A model generated the notes under the pieces. The model was given only the letters and a program-made list of their open reading frames with translations, was not told the DNA's origin and ran no database searches. A stretch of 64,000 nt of DNA from Pseudomonadota bacterium (GTDB taxonomy: Bacteria > Myxococcota_A > Polyangia > Polyangiales > Polyangiaceae): NCBI GenBank assembly GCA_023423895.1, contig JAFAER010000057.1, positions 14,797 through 78,796 on the forward strand. The letters run 5' to 3'. This document shows positions 52,043 to 61,170 of the stretch, in pieces; position 1 is the stretch's first letter; each line of letters opens with the position of its first letter. The position numbers and the translations under genes were made by a program.

Positions 52043-54301
52043 TCACTGCCAGACGACGGCCGTGGGCGTCGACCTCGACGAGGTCGTACCGTCGCCGAGC
52101 GCGCCTTGGCTGTTGAGCCCCCAGCAGCGCACGCTTCGATCGCCGAGCACCGCGCACGCGTGCGAGACGCCGCCGGTGAGCGAGATGACGTCCGAGAGAC
52201 CCACGACGGCGGTGGGGGTGAGCCGCTGCACCGTCGTGCCGTCGCCGAGCTGACCGGAGGCATTGCGCCCCCAGCAGCGCGCCGCGCCCTCACCCTGGAG
52301 GCGCGCGCAGGTGAATCCTTCTCCGCGCGCGACGCCGGCGACCCCGGTGAGGTTCGGCACGACCGCCGGAGCGATCTGGTGCGTCGTCGTCCCGTCACCG
52401 AGCTGGCCGTAGGCGTTGTCCCCCCAGCACGACACCAGGCCGTTCGCCCGGAGCGCGCACGTGTGCCCGATCGCGGTGACGACATCGACGACCGAATCGA
52501 GGCCCACGACGGGCACCGGCACGACGCTCGAGGTCATCGTCCCGTCCCCGAGCCGGCCGCCCCCGTTCTCGCCCCAGCAGCGTACGGTGCCGTCGGCGAG
52601 GATCGCGCAGCTATGGCGGTTGCCGCCCCGCACGGCGACCGCATTCGCGATCCCCACGACCGTCACCGGCGACGATCGATGCGTCATCGTCCCATCGCCG
52701 AGCTGGCCGGTCCCGTTGTGTCCCCAGCAGCGCACCGTACCGTCGCCGAGCACCGCGCAGGCGTGGTCGGTGCCGGCGGTGATCGAGGTCACGCCGGCGA
52801 GGCCGGGGACGATGGTGGGCGACAGCTTCCGCGCCGTCGTCCCGTCGCCGAGCTGGCCGAACTGGTTGTAACCCCAGCAGCGCACCGTGCGGTCGGTCAG
52901 GCGCGCGCAGGTGAAGAAGTCGCCGGCGACGATCTCGGCGACGTTCGTGAGGCCCGGCAGGACCGTCGGAACGAGACGCCGCGACGTCGTGCCGTCCCCG
53001 AGCTGGCCGAAGTCGTTGTCCCCCCAGCAGCGCACGGTGCCGTCGGTGAGGCGCGCGCAGGTGTGGAACCAGCCCGCCGTGAGATCAGCCGGATGGACGC
53101 CGCACGCCGTCGCGTTCGTCACCGTGCTCGTCTGGCCCGCAGGACAGGCGGCGCACTGCCGATCCGCGGCGGCCGAGCCGAGCGCGGTCACATAGCTGCC
53201 TCGCGCGCACGTCGTCCATGGCGTGCACGCCGCGGCGTTGGCGCTCGCGCTGAAGGTGCCGCCTGCGCACGCCGTGCAGCTCCGATCGGTCGTCGCGCTC
53301 CCGGCCGTGGCGACGGACTGCCCCGGCACGCACGTCCTCCAGGCGCTGCAGGCCGACGCGGAGCTCGCATCGTGGTCCCACGTCCCCTCCCCGCACGCCT
53401 GCTTCGGTGAGGTGCTGCCTGCGCAATAGGTCCCCGCCTCGCACGGCGCGCAGACCGGCGGCGAGCTCGGCGTGCCGGGGGTGGTCTGCTCCGTCCCGGC
53501 GGCGCAGGCCCCCTGCGGGAGGCAGCTCGCCTGGTTCGGCGACGACGAGTACGTCCCCTCTGCGCACGGCGAGCACTGACGATCCGCCGTCGCCGTCCCG
53601 TCCGCGGTGACGAACGTCCCCGGCCCGCAGGCGTTCCAGGCGGCGCAGACGGCCGCGTTCTCCGTCGCGGTGAACGTGCCGGCCGCACAGGCAACGCAGG
53701 TCCGATCGGTCGTGCTCGTCCCGTCGTCGTCGATCGCCTGGCCCGGCACACATGCCGTCCGCGCCACGCACGGCGTCGCCGCCTTTCCATCGTGATCCCA
53801 GGTGCCGCTCGCGCAGCTCTGCTTCGGCGCCGCCCCTCCGGCGCAGTAGGTGCCCGCCGGGCAGTTGGTGCAGACCGGCGCCGAGCTCGGCGTGCCCGCG
53901 CTCGTGCGCTCCGTTCCCGCCGGGCATTCGCCGACGGGAACGCAGCTCGCCTGGTTCGCCGACGACGCGTACGTCCCCTCCGCGCAGGGCGCACATTCGG
54001 CGTCGCTCGCGCTGGTGGGCGCCACCTTCACCCAGCTCCCGGGCTCGCACGTCTTCCACGGCGCGCAGCTCGCGGCGTTCGTCGTCGTGCTGAAGCTGCC
54101 GCTCGCGCAGGCCGCGCAGGCCCGCGCGGTCGATGACGCGCTCGCGACGTACGTCCCGGCGAGGCACGTCCCGAGCGGCGAGTCTCCCGCTCGCGGCCCC
54201 GCCCCAGCGTCGGCCGCCGGGTCCGCCGCGCATGCGCCGAGCACGAAGGTGAGGGTCATTCCAGCGAGAAGCAAAGAACGAGCGAGCGCGGCAGAACGCA
54301 T
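52043..54301 (-). CDS. Cys-repeat (TNFR/ephrin-receptor-like) and RCC1 fusion lipoprotein
   Basis: This 752-residue protein starts at the ATG at 54301, with GGAG close upstream. The signal peptide ends in FVLGAC. Residues about 40-390 are tandem Cys-rich units of the type CAEGTYSSSPNQASC and CAAGTFTATENAAVC, like the GCC2/GCC3 or TNFR-like repeats of eukaryotic receptors. Residues about 400-752 are seven RCC1-type repeats, all with the Cys pair and most reading CWGxNxxGQLGDGTT. The stalk-plus-propeller design suggests an extended surface adhesin. It follows the gene at 54492 in the same direction, 190 bp away. Confidence 0.9.
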   Translation of the reverse strand: MRSAALARSLLLAGMTLTFVLGACAADPAADAGAGPRAGDSPLGTCLAGTYVASASSTARACAACASGSFSTTTNAASCAPWKTCEPGSWVKVAPTSASDAECAPCAEGTYASSANQASCVPVGECPAGTERTSAGTPSSAPVCTNCPAGTYCAGGAAPKQSCASGTWDHDGKAATPCVARTACVPGQAIDDDGTSTTDRTCVACAAGTFTATENAAVCAAWNACGPGTFVTADGTATADRQCSPCAEGTYSSSPNQASCLPQGACAAGTEQTTPGTPSSPPVCAPCEAGTYCAGSTSPKQACGEGTWDHDASSASACSAWRTCVPGQSVATAGSATTDRSCTACAGGTFSASANAAACTPWTTCARGSYVTALGSAAADRQCAACPAGQTSTVTNATACGVHPADLTAGWFHTCARLTDGTVRCWGDNDFGQLGDGTTSRRLVPTVLPGLTNVAEIVAGDFFTCARLTDRTVRCWGYNQFGQLGDGTTARKLSPTIVPGLAGVTSITAGTDHACAVLGDGTVRCWGHNGTGQLGDGTMTHRSSPVTVVGIANAVAVRGGNRHSCAILADGTVRCWGENGGGRLGDGTMTSSVVPVPVVGLDSVVDVVTAIGHTCALRANGLVSCWGDNAYGQLGDGTTTHQIAPAVVPNLTGVAGVARGEGFTCARLQGEGAARCWGRNASGQLGDGTTVQRLTPTAVVGLSDVISLTGGVSHACAVLGDRSVRCWGLNSQGALGDGTTSSRSTPTAVVWQ

Positions 54302-54491
54302 GGTGGCTCCGGCGCGGCTCAGCAACGCGGGTGCCATGCGCGCGCCACGCGCGAATCCGGCGCCATGCCGGCGAAATCGACGGACGCCGGAGAGGGCTCG
54401 TTCGGAAACCCGGCACTTGACGATCGCGGATCCGAACGCGGCGGCGATGCTGGCCACGCTGGCGATGGTCCACCGAGCGCCTCTCGCGCCG

Positions 54492-56438
54492 CTACCAATT
54501 CACGAGCGTCGGAGAGGACCGGTTCGTCGTCGTGCCGTCGCCGAGCTGGCCAGCGAAGTTCTGTCCCCAGCAACGAGCGAAGCCGTCGCCAAGGCTCAGG
54601 CAGCCGTGGTTGGTGCCTGCGGCGAGCGCCGTGACGCCGGAGATGTCGGGGATGGCCGTGAGGGTCGAGCGGTTGATCGTCGTTCCGTCGCCCACCTGGC
54701 CGAAGACGTTGTACCCCCAGCAGCGGATGGCGCCATCCGTGACACGTACGCAGGTGTGGGAGTTACCAGCGACGAGCCTCGTGGCACCGGAGAGGAAGGA
54801 GACGGCGGTGGGGGTAAGCTTGTCCATTGTCGTGCCGTCGCCGAGCTGTCCGAAGAGGTTCCGTCCCCAACAGCGGACCACGCCGCCCTCGACCCGCGCG
54901 CAGGTGTGGGAACCGCCGGCAGCGAGCTCTTCGACGCCGGAGAGGTCGGGGACGGCAGTGGGGGTCAGCCTGTTTGCCGTCGTTCCATCGCCAACCTGGC
55001 CGTAGAAGTTCTGTCCCCAGCAGCGGACGGTGCCATCCGTGAGGCGTGCGCACATATGGTTGTTGCTCGGCCCCACCGCGAGCCCTGCGACGCCGGTGAG
55101 GTCGGAGACAGCGGCCGGCGCTCCGCTGTTTGTCGTCGTTCCGTCGCCCAGCTGGCCGCTGTTGTTCTGCCCCCAGCAGCGAACGGTGCCGTCGGTGAGC
55201 AGCGCGCATGTGAAGAAGGTGCCCGCAACGAGCTCGTCGACTCCGGAGAGGTCGGGAACGACGGTGGGGGAAGGTCTTTGCGTCGTCGTCCCGTCGCCGA
55301 GCTGGCCGTTGTTGTTCATCCCCCAGCAGCGAACGGTGCCATCGGTGAGCAGCGCGCAGACGTGGTAAGCGCCTGCGGCGAGCTGCTTTACACCGGAGAG
55401 GTCGGGGACGGCAGTGGGAGAAAGCCGTTGCGTCGTCGTCCCGTCGCCGAGCTGGCCGTAGACGTTCTGTCCCCAGCAGCGGACGGAGCGGTCGGCGAGG
55501 AGTGCGCAGCTGTGGCTCGTGCCGGCAACGAGCTCGATGTCAGACGCGCCGCCGTCGGCGGGCAGTGGAGTGCAGGCCGTAGCATTCGAGGTCGTGCTCG
55601 TCTGTCCCGCGGGACAGGGCGAGCACTGGCGATCCGCGATGCCCGTCCCCGGCACGCTCACGAAGGTGCCTGGCAGACACTCGGTCCAGGCCGTGCACGT
55701 CGCGGCGTTCTCGGCCGCGCTGAACCCGCCCGTGCACGCCGCGCACGTCCGATCGCTCGTCGCCGTCCCCTCCTCCACGACGCTCCACCCAGGCAGGCAG
55801 TCGACCCAAGCGACGCAGGCCGTCGCTGGCTTGCCATCGTGATCCCAGGTGCCGCTCGCGCAGGGCTCCTCCGGGGCCATCGCCCCCGCGCAGTGGCTCC
55901 CGACCGCGCAGGGCGTGCACACGGGGCCCGACGTCGACGTCCGCGGCTTCGTCTGCACCGTGCCCGCGGCGCACGCGTTGGCCGGCACGCACGTGCTCTG
56001 GTTCGGCGACGAAGAATACGTGCCCTCTGCACACGGAGCGCACTGTTGATCGGCGATCCTGCTGCCGAGACGGTCGATGTAGGTGCCCGGCGAGCACGCG
56101 GTCCAAGGCGTGCAGCTCACCGCGTCGTACGTCGTCGTGAACGTTCCGCCCGCGCAGTTCGCGCACGTGCGGTCGGAGGTGGCGGACGGCGCGTTCGCAA
56201 CGTACGTCCCCGGCAAGCAGTTGGACCACGGGACGCAACCATCGTTGTCCCAGCTGCCGTATGGGCACGTCGTCGACGCAGCTCCGCCATCGGAACGTTG
56301 CCCGCCATCCTCGGTATCGACGCCGTCCGCTTCCTTCGCCGAAACAGCGTCCGGTTCGGTGCACGCGCCGACCAGGATGAGATGCGCGACGATCGCCGAA
56401 GCCGACCATACCGCTCTTACAGATCGAATCTTTTTCAT
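54492..56438 (-). CDS. Cys-repeat (TNFR/ephrin-receptor-like) and RCC1 fusion lipoprotein
   Basis: This 648-residue protein starts at the ATG at 56438, with GAGGAG just upstream. The signal peptide ends in LILVGAC. After an acidic linker come Cys-rich units such as CAGGTFTTTYDAVSC, CAEGTYSSSPNQSTC and CTGGFSAAENAATC. Seven RCC1-type repeats follow (CWGQNVYGQLGDG, CWGMNNNGQLGDG, CWGQNNSGQLGDG and others). It shares the architecture and much of the sequence of the gene at 52043 but has fewer stalk repeats, so the two probably arose by tandem duplication. Surface recognition is inferred. Confidence 0.9.
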   Translation of the reverse strand: MKKIRSVRAVWSASAIVAHLILVGACTEPDAVSAKEADGVDTEDGGQRSDGGAASTTCPYGSWDNDGCVPWSNCLPGTYVANAPSATSDRTCANCAGGTFTTTYDAVSCTPWTACSPGTYIDRLGSRIADQQCAPCAEGTYSSSPNQSTCVPANACAAGTVQTKPRTSTSGPVCTPCAVGSHCAGAMAPEEPCASGTWDHDGKPATACVAWVDCLPGWSVVEEGTATSDRTCAACTGGFSAAENAATCTAWTECLPGTFVSVPGTGIADRQCSPCPAGQTSTTSNATACTPLPADGGASDIELVAGTSHSCALLADRSVRCWGQNVYGQLGDGTTTQRLSPTAVPDLSGVKQLAAGAYHVCALLTDGTVRCWGMNNNGQLGDGTTTQRPSPTVVPDLSGVDELVAGTFFTCALLTDGTVRCWGQNNSGQLGDGTTTNSGAPAAVSDLTGVAGLAVGPSNNHMCARLTDGTVRCWGQNFYGQVGDGTTANRLTPTAVPDLSGVEELAAGGSHTCARVEGGVVRCWGRNLFGQLGDGTTMDKLTPTAVSFLSGATRLVAGNSHTCVRVTDGAIRCWGYNVFGQVGDGTTINRSTLTAIPDISGVTALAAGTNHGCLSLGDGFARCWGQNFAGQLGDGTTTNRSSPTLVNW

Positions 56439-56493
56439 GACTCCTCGAGCTATCCGCTGCAGTGCACTCACCAAAGCGAGCGCGCGTCCCCGA

Positions 56494-57753
56494 CTACAAA
56501 TCGACCCGCACCGACAGCGAGCTCTGTGGCAAGAGCTTCGGGTCGACGGCCAGCTGTCCAAAGAAGTTCGTCCCCCAGCATCGAAGCGTCGCGTCGGCCA
56601 TGATCGCGCACTGGTGCGACTGCCCGGCGACGATGCGAATCGGATTCAGGATCCCTTGGACGGTAAACGCATCGCTCACGACGTTGTTCGTGGACCGTCG
56701 CAGACGAACCGTACCGTCCTTCATCCTGAGGAAGAGCGTCGACGCCTTCGCCCCCATGACGAACTCCTCGACGTCGCTCAGGAGGTGCTCCGGATCCGCG
56801 TCCGTCGGGTCGATGAGATGCGTCGGCGTCTCGCCCGCGGTCCAGCACCAGATCGTGCTGTCGCTCGCGAGTGCGCAAACGCTGCTTCCGCCGCCGCGAA
56901 GCTGCGTCACGTCGTGCAGGTTGGGGACCTGCGTCGGACTCGGACCGAACGAGGCGATGAATCCCCAGCCGCCCCAACACCACACGTCGCCGTCCTTCCT
57001 TGCGCACGCGAAATCGTTCGCGACCGCGATCTCGTCGGCGGCGAAGTTCGGTATCACGACAGGGATTTCGTGAACGACGAAGTCTTTCGTTCCCAGTCCG
57101 AGCTGGCCGTCTTGGTTGGTCCCCCAACATGCGACCTCGGAGCTCTCGAGACGCGCACAGAGAAACGCCTCGCCCATTCCCAGGTCCTCGACGCCCGTCA
57201 GCAGTGGAGTGGCGGGCGGCGCAGTCACCGGATCGGCGAAGGGATCGAGGGTGTCCCAACGGCTCCCCCAGCACCTCAGCGTCTTGTCGCGCGAGAGGAT
57301 GCACGTCCGCGCCTTCTGAGACGAGTTGTCGAGGGTGCTTCGGACCAGGACCACCTGCGAGCTGTCGTCCATCAGCACCGGCTGAGGGACGTACGTCTCA
57401 CCGACCGTCGCAGAGGCCTCCCCGCGCCCGAGCTGCCCGGCGCGGTTGTCCCCCCAACACTTCGTCGTGACGACGCCAGCACGATTCACCCGCGCGCACG
57501 TGATGGAGACCCCAGCCCATACATCCTCGACGATGGACGCTGCTCCACTTCCAGCGTCGTCTCGCGGGCCTCGACGTCGCCCCGAGTCGACGTCCGCGCC
57601 ATCTGCTGCACCCCCGTCGGCCTCGAACTCTTCATCGATGTCGATGTGCGAGGCGTCCGGAGCGTCGCTCGGGGTCGAGTCTGCGGCTGCACATCCCGCG
57701 AGGACGAGAGCGAGCACGATGCTCCGGCTGCGAGCCGTGGCGTACGACTTCAT
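56494..57753 (-). CDS. RCC1-type propeller lipoprotein downstream of cassette 3
   Basis: This 419-residue protein starts at the ATG at 57753 behind GAGGAA. The signal peptide ends in ALVLAGCA. An acidic linker leads into seven RCC1-type units, including CARVNRAGVVTTKCWG, CILSRDKTLRCWG, CARLESSEVACWG and CAIMADATLRCWG. Blade 6 (FLRMKDGTVRLRR) has no cysteine pair, and blade 5 ends CWT. It lacks the C-x4-C motif of cassette RCC1 proteins. It lies 73 bp after the cassette 3 IgGFc gene, so it may be an extra member of that transcription unit. Confidence 0.85.
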   Translation of the reverse strand: MKSYATARSRSIVLALVLAGCAAADSTPSDAPDASHIDIDEEFEADGGAADGADVDSGRRRGPRDDAGSGAASIVEDVWAGVSITCARVNRAGVVTTKCWGDNRAGQLGRGEASATVGETYVPQPVLMDDSSQVVLVRSTLDNSSQKARTCILSRDKTLRCWGSRWDTLDPFADPVTAPPATPLLTGVEDLGMGEAFLCARLESSEVACWGTNQDGQLGLGTKDFVVHEIPVVIPNFAADEIAVANDFACARKDGDVWCWGGWGFIASFGPSPTQVPNLHDVTQLRGGGSSVCALASDSTIWCWTAGETPTHLIDPTDADPEHLLSDVEEFVMGAKASTLFLRMKDGTVRLRRSTNNVVSDAFTVQGILNPIRIVAGQSHQCAIMADATLRCWGTNFFGQLAVDPKLLPQSSLSVRVDL

Positions 57754-57826
57754 GGTTCCTCTGATTCGGTAGTCCGCCGAAGCGCGCGAGCGCGTCGACG
57801 ATGGGTGTCGAGCCTCGGGTCTCGAC

Positions 57827-59677
57827 TCATTTGACGGACACGTGCGTCGCGGAGAGCGTTCGAACGCCGGCGCCTGCGGGATAGGCGTAGCTCGACGCCC
57901 TGCCGAAGCCCCACACGGTCACGGTGAAGGGGCCGGTGCTCTGCATCTCATGCCCGCCGTTGGTGCACTGGCCGCCAGGGAAGGACTGCGGCTGAAAGTG
58001 GCGCACCATGTTCACGTAGGCGTATTCGAACCTTCCATCCGTACCGACCGGCCGCCAGCCTTCGACGGTCCCCGCGCAGTCGAGGTGCACGTCCGCGAAC
58101 CCTCGCCCCTCGTCCCGACGAACGACGACCAGGCTCGTGTATGCGTACGACGGATCCGTGAAGAACACGTAATTGTCGAGGTACTGCTCCGCCGGGATGA
58201 CGTTGACGAACTCCGGATCTCCCGGAAGGTCGCGAATGGTCAACTCCGGAATCGACTCGCACCCGGTCATGAACCCGGCAAGGTAGAAAGGATGCTCAGC
58301 ATCCTGACTCTTCACGACGAAGGGCGCATTCGACCAGAACGTCGCCTCCTGCCCCTGGGACATTCGCTCTGGTGCACCCGCGGGCGGAGCAGGGTCGTAC
58401 GTCAGCACGGTCCCGTCGGCCGCCGCGACGATGCGCCATGGAACGAGCTCCTCCACGACGTTCGACAACATCGGGTCGAAGACGGCGAGCCGATTGGGAT
58501 AACGAACACCCGCGTACTCCGTTCCCCACGCGACGATGGGAGGGATCTGTTGCTGCGCCGTATCGCACGCGCCCTTCTCCGCCGGCATATTGAGACACTC
58601 AGCCCCGCCGAACACGGCGATCGGCTTGTCGGCCTCGATCGGAGTTCCTGTCAGCTCCTTCGATTGAATGACGTGCAACAGCTCGCCCTTCGCGAGGGTG
58701 ACCTCCGTGCGACCCTGGAACAGGGACGTCGCGACGCCCGGCGGAAGGTTCAGCTGCGCTCCGATCCGGACGTGCGTGTCGTCGTCCGCAGCCAGGATCT
58801 GCAGCGACGGCCTCGTCGGGCCCACCCTGTTCCGCTCCTGCCCGGGCCACGCGTCGATCGCGAGGTAGTTCTTGCCCCATGCCGGCGTTGGGATGAGGAG
58901 CGTCGCCGTTGGAACGTAGCTCTTGGCCCCACCGTACGGAAACATCGAGTACGCACTGACGGGAAGGTCCGTCGTCAGCTGGAACGCCTTCGCCTTGTCC
59001 GAGCCCAGGGGCAACGACATCGACGTGCGCGCCGGCTCGCGCGGACATGCGACGAAGGACACCGCATCGACCTGACTTCGGTCGTGAGAGAGAAAGACGA
59101 CGGCGATCTCCCCTGGGGGAAGAGGCCCGTTGAGCGGCTCGTACTCGAGCGCCTCACCGTTCGCCCGCGGCAAGTACGTGGCCCCCTCGAAATCGATGGC
59201 CTCGCTCCCATAGCTCACGTTGAGCTGAACGGGTCGATTCCACGAGTTGGCGACGAACAGGGCGAAGCAGCTGCCTCGGCTCTCGTCGAAGCGTTCACCC
59301 GCTGGCGGCGTCGTAAAGAAGGAACAGCCGATCGTGCCCGAGTTCTCAGCGGCGCTCTCGCAAGCCGGAACGCACTTTCCGTTCGCGCAGCCCTTGTCGG
59401 AAGGGCACTCCATCACGAAGCCTCCCGTGCAGTCGTCCACGAGGGAGTGGAGATCGCGCGAGCAGCGTTGCAGAGAGCTCTGACAAGCAGGTTGCGCATC
59501 CGAGGTAAAGTCCACGACGACGCCGCCGTCCTCGTCGACCTCGGAGTACTGGAGGTCGCGTGAGCGTGCGCTGCATGCGCTCACCCCGCCGAAGCCCCCG
59601 AGCGCCCCGGCGAGGACGAGGGCAGGCCAAAGGTGAGCGCCTCTCCTGACCGAACGAAGATTTGATTGTGTCGACAT
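57827..59677 (-). CDS. IgGFc-binding-type surface lipoprotein (cassette 3, gene 5)
   Basis: This 616-residue protein starts at the ATG at 59677, 42 bp after the RCC1 gene. The signal peptide ends in GFGGVSAC (Cys35). The Cys-rich module (LQRCSRDLHSLVDDC, CPSDKGCANGKC, GTIGCSFFTTPP) precedes the IgGFc-binding-type region with AYSMFPYGG and PTATLLIPTPAWG, then CDTAQQQIPPIVAWGTEYAG. It ends with VWGFGRASSYAYPAGAGV, as its paralogues do. A TGCESI insert near the end is peculiar to this copy. Ligand unknown; surface adhesion or recognition is inferred. Confidence 0.88.
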   Translation of the reverse strand: MSTQSNLRSVRRGAHLWPALVLAGALGGFGGVSACSARSRDLQYSEVDEDGGVVVDFTSDAQPACQSSLQRCSRDLHSLVDDCTGGFVMECPSDKGCANGKCVPACESAAENSGTIGCSFFTTPPAGERFDESRGSCFALFVANSWNRPVQLNVSYGSEAIDFEGATYLPRANGEALEYEPLNGPLPPGEIAVVFLSHDRSQVDAVSFVACPREPARTSMSLPLGSDKAKAFQLTTDLPVSAYSMFPYGGAKSYVPTATLLIPTPAWGKNYLAIDAWPGQERNRVGPTRPSLQILAADDDTHVRIGAQLNLPPGVATSLFQGRTEVTLAKGELLHVIQSKELTGTPIEADKPIAVFGGAECLNMPAEKGACDTAQQQIPPIVAWGTEYAGVRYPNRLAVFDPMLSNVVEELVPWRIVAAADGTVLTYDPAPPAGAPERMSQGQEATFWSNAPFVVKSQDAEHPFYLAGFMTGCESIPELTIRDLPGDPEFVNVIPAEQYLDNYVFFTDPSYAYTSLVVVRRDEGRGFADVHLDCAGTVEGWRPVGTDGRFEYAYVNMVRHFQPQSFPGGQCTNGGHEMQSTGPFTVTVWGFGRASSYAYPAGAGVRTLSATHVSVK

Positions 59678-59719
59678 CGAGGTCCCTGCTGCTGGTGGAC
59701 GGGAAGAAGCGGAATCGAC

Positions 59720-61165
59720 TCAAAACATGACAGGCTGCGGGGCGTAGTGAGGCAGGTCGTCCACGCCGCCAATCCCGAGTTGCCCATCGATGTTGCTGCC
59801 CCAACACACGACCGAACCGTCTCGGAGCAGGGCACAGGTCGCCGCGTCCATCGCGGCGACCTGGACGACGTCGCGTCCGCTCAGCGCGCTCACCTGAACC
59901 GGGTAGAGCTGGCGTTGGTCCGTTCCGTTACCGAGCTGCCCCTCGGTGTTGGCGCCCCAACAATGGACTTCGCGGTCGATCGTGAGCGCGCACGTCGTTT
60001 CGTTGCTCGTCGCGATCTGGACGATGCGCCTCGCCGTCGGCAGCGCGACCGCGAACGGAGTCGGCTCTTCCTGGCCCGTCCCGTTGCCGAGCGCGCCGAC
60101 CTTGCTCCGGCCCCAGCAATACGCAGCGCCGGCGCTCACGGCGCACGCGAACGTGTCTCCGGCGGAGATGCTCCGGACCTCCGTCAAGCGAGGAATCGGC
60201 ATAGGTTGCCCGTCAGCGTCGAACGATGACGCGCGTCCGAGAGCATCGAGCTCGGTGCTCGCGGTGGCGCTGCTCCTGGTCGAGAGGGCGCCGCCCCAGG
60301 ACAGAAGCTCGCCGTTGTCGCGGATCGCAAAGCCGTTCCGGAGCGTTCCGGCGCCGACGCGCACGCGGCGAAAGTCGAGCGCCGTCTCCCCGGCGACGGC
60401 GTGCTTCTGCGGAAGCTCACCTCGCCCGAGCTGGAAAGCGTTGTTCCAGCCCCAGCAATACATCCGGCCCCCGGCCTCGCGGGCGCCGGAGTCGGCGGAC
60501 GACGACTCGCCCGCGGGCGCCGGCTCGGACAGCGTCGTCGCGCAAGCAAACGATCCGCCGAGGTCGACGCGACCGACCGGGCCGAGTCCTCGAACGGCGG
60601 AGGGGACCGGGTGCGGCTCCGCGTCGATGATGGGCCGATCGGCGCTGAGGCCAAGCTCGCCATGCCGGTTGCCACCCCAGCACATCACGGCTCCGTCCTC
60701 GCGGCGCGCGCAGCTCGTCCCCATCCGCTCGCGCCCCGTCACGCTGAGCTGCGTGACCTCGTCGACTCCGACGACGGGGAGCGGCCTGCCGCTGCTGGGC
60801 AGAGCGGCGCCTGCGTCGGCGCCAGCGTCTTCGCTCGGCCCGCGGCCCAGCTGCCCGTCCGCGTTGGCGCCCCAGCAGCGCACCGTCCGATCGGATAAAA
60901 GCGCGCAGACGTGCGCCCCGCCGCGAGCCGCGAGCGCGGTCACACACGGAGTCACTCCGCATTCGACGCGACCGAACGCGTCGAGGTCGATCCCGTCGTC
61001 GACGGGTGCAGCGTCCCCTTCCTCGAGGACATCGGAGCTCGGGCCGACGCCCGCGTCCGTCAGCGCCGACGTGGAGTCGACGGCGCCGTCCGTCGAGCAC
61101 GCTCCGACGGACCACGCGACCAACGACACTGCGCCTGCGGCGGACCAGTAGTGGATGCGACGCAT
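59720..61165 (-). CDS. RCC1 seven-bladed propeller lipoprotein (cassette 3, gene 4)
   Basis: This 481-residue protein most likely starts at the ATG at 61165, nine bases after GGAG; a GTG at 61174 that overlaps the upstream stop as GTGA is an alternative. The signal peptide ends in WSVGACS. The motif CGVTPC precedes seven RCC1-type repeats. These include CALLSDRTVRCWG, CARREDGAVMCWG and CALTIDREVHCWG. Blade 3 carries an insert of about 20 residues rich in Ser/Ala/Glu. Blade 4, FAIRDNGELLSWG, lacks the cysteine pair, as in the other two cassettes. Confidence 0.9.
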   Translation of the reverse strand: MRRIHYWSAAGAVSLVAWSVGACSTDGAVDSTSALTDAGVGPSSDVLEEGDAAPVDDGIDLDAFGRVECGVTPCVTALAARGGAHVCALLSDRTVRCWGANADGQLGRGPSEDAGADAGAALPSSGRPLPVVGVDEVTQLSVTGRERMGTSCARREDGAVMCWGGNRHGELGLSADRPIIDAEPHPVPSAVRGLGPVGRVDLGGSFACATTLSEPAPAGESSSADSGAREAGGRMYCWGWNNAFQLGRGELPQKHAVAGETALDFRRVRVGAGTLRNGFAIRDNGELLSWGGALSTRSSATASTELDALGRASSFDADGQPMPIPRLTEVRSISAGDTFACAVSAGAAYCWGRSKVGALGNGTGQEEPTPFAVALPTARRIVQIATSNETTCALTIDREVHCWGANTEGQLGNGTDQRQLYPVQVSALSGRDVVQVAAMDAATCALLRDGSVVCWGSNIDGQLGIGGVDDLPHYAPQPVMF

Positions 61166-61170
61166 GAATG

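Noticed and set aside
50387..53410. A plus-strand frame of about 1000 codons
   Set aside because: It runs antisense to the histidine kinase and RCC1 genes, is Arg/Ala/Asp-rich with no domain, and is explained by GC-rich codon bias.
52043..56438. Regular repeats as a possible CRISPR array
   Set aside because: The periodicity is that of protein-coding RCC1 and Cys repeats in frame, with varied sequence and no constant short repeat or cas genes.
53850..56603. A plus-strand frame of about 900 codons
   Set aside because: Antisense shadow of the two Cys-repeat/RCC1 genes; its composition is Arg/Ala/Val with no motif.
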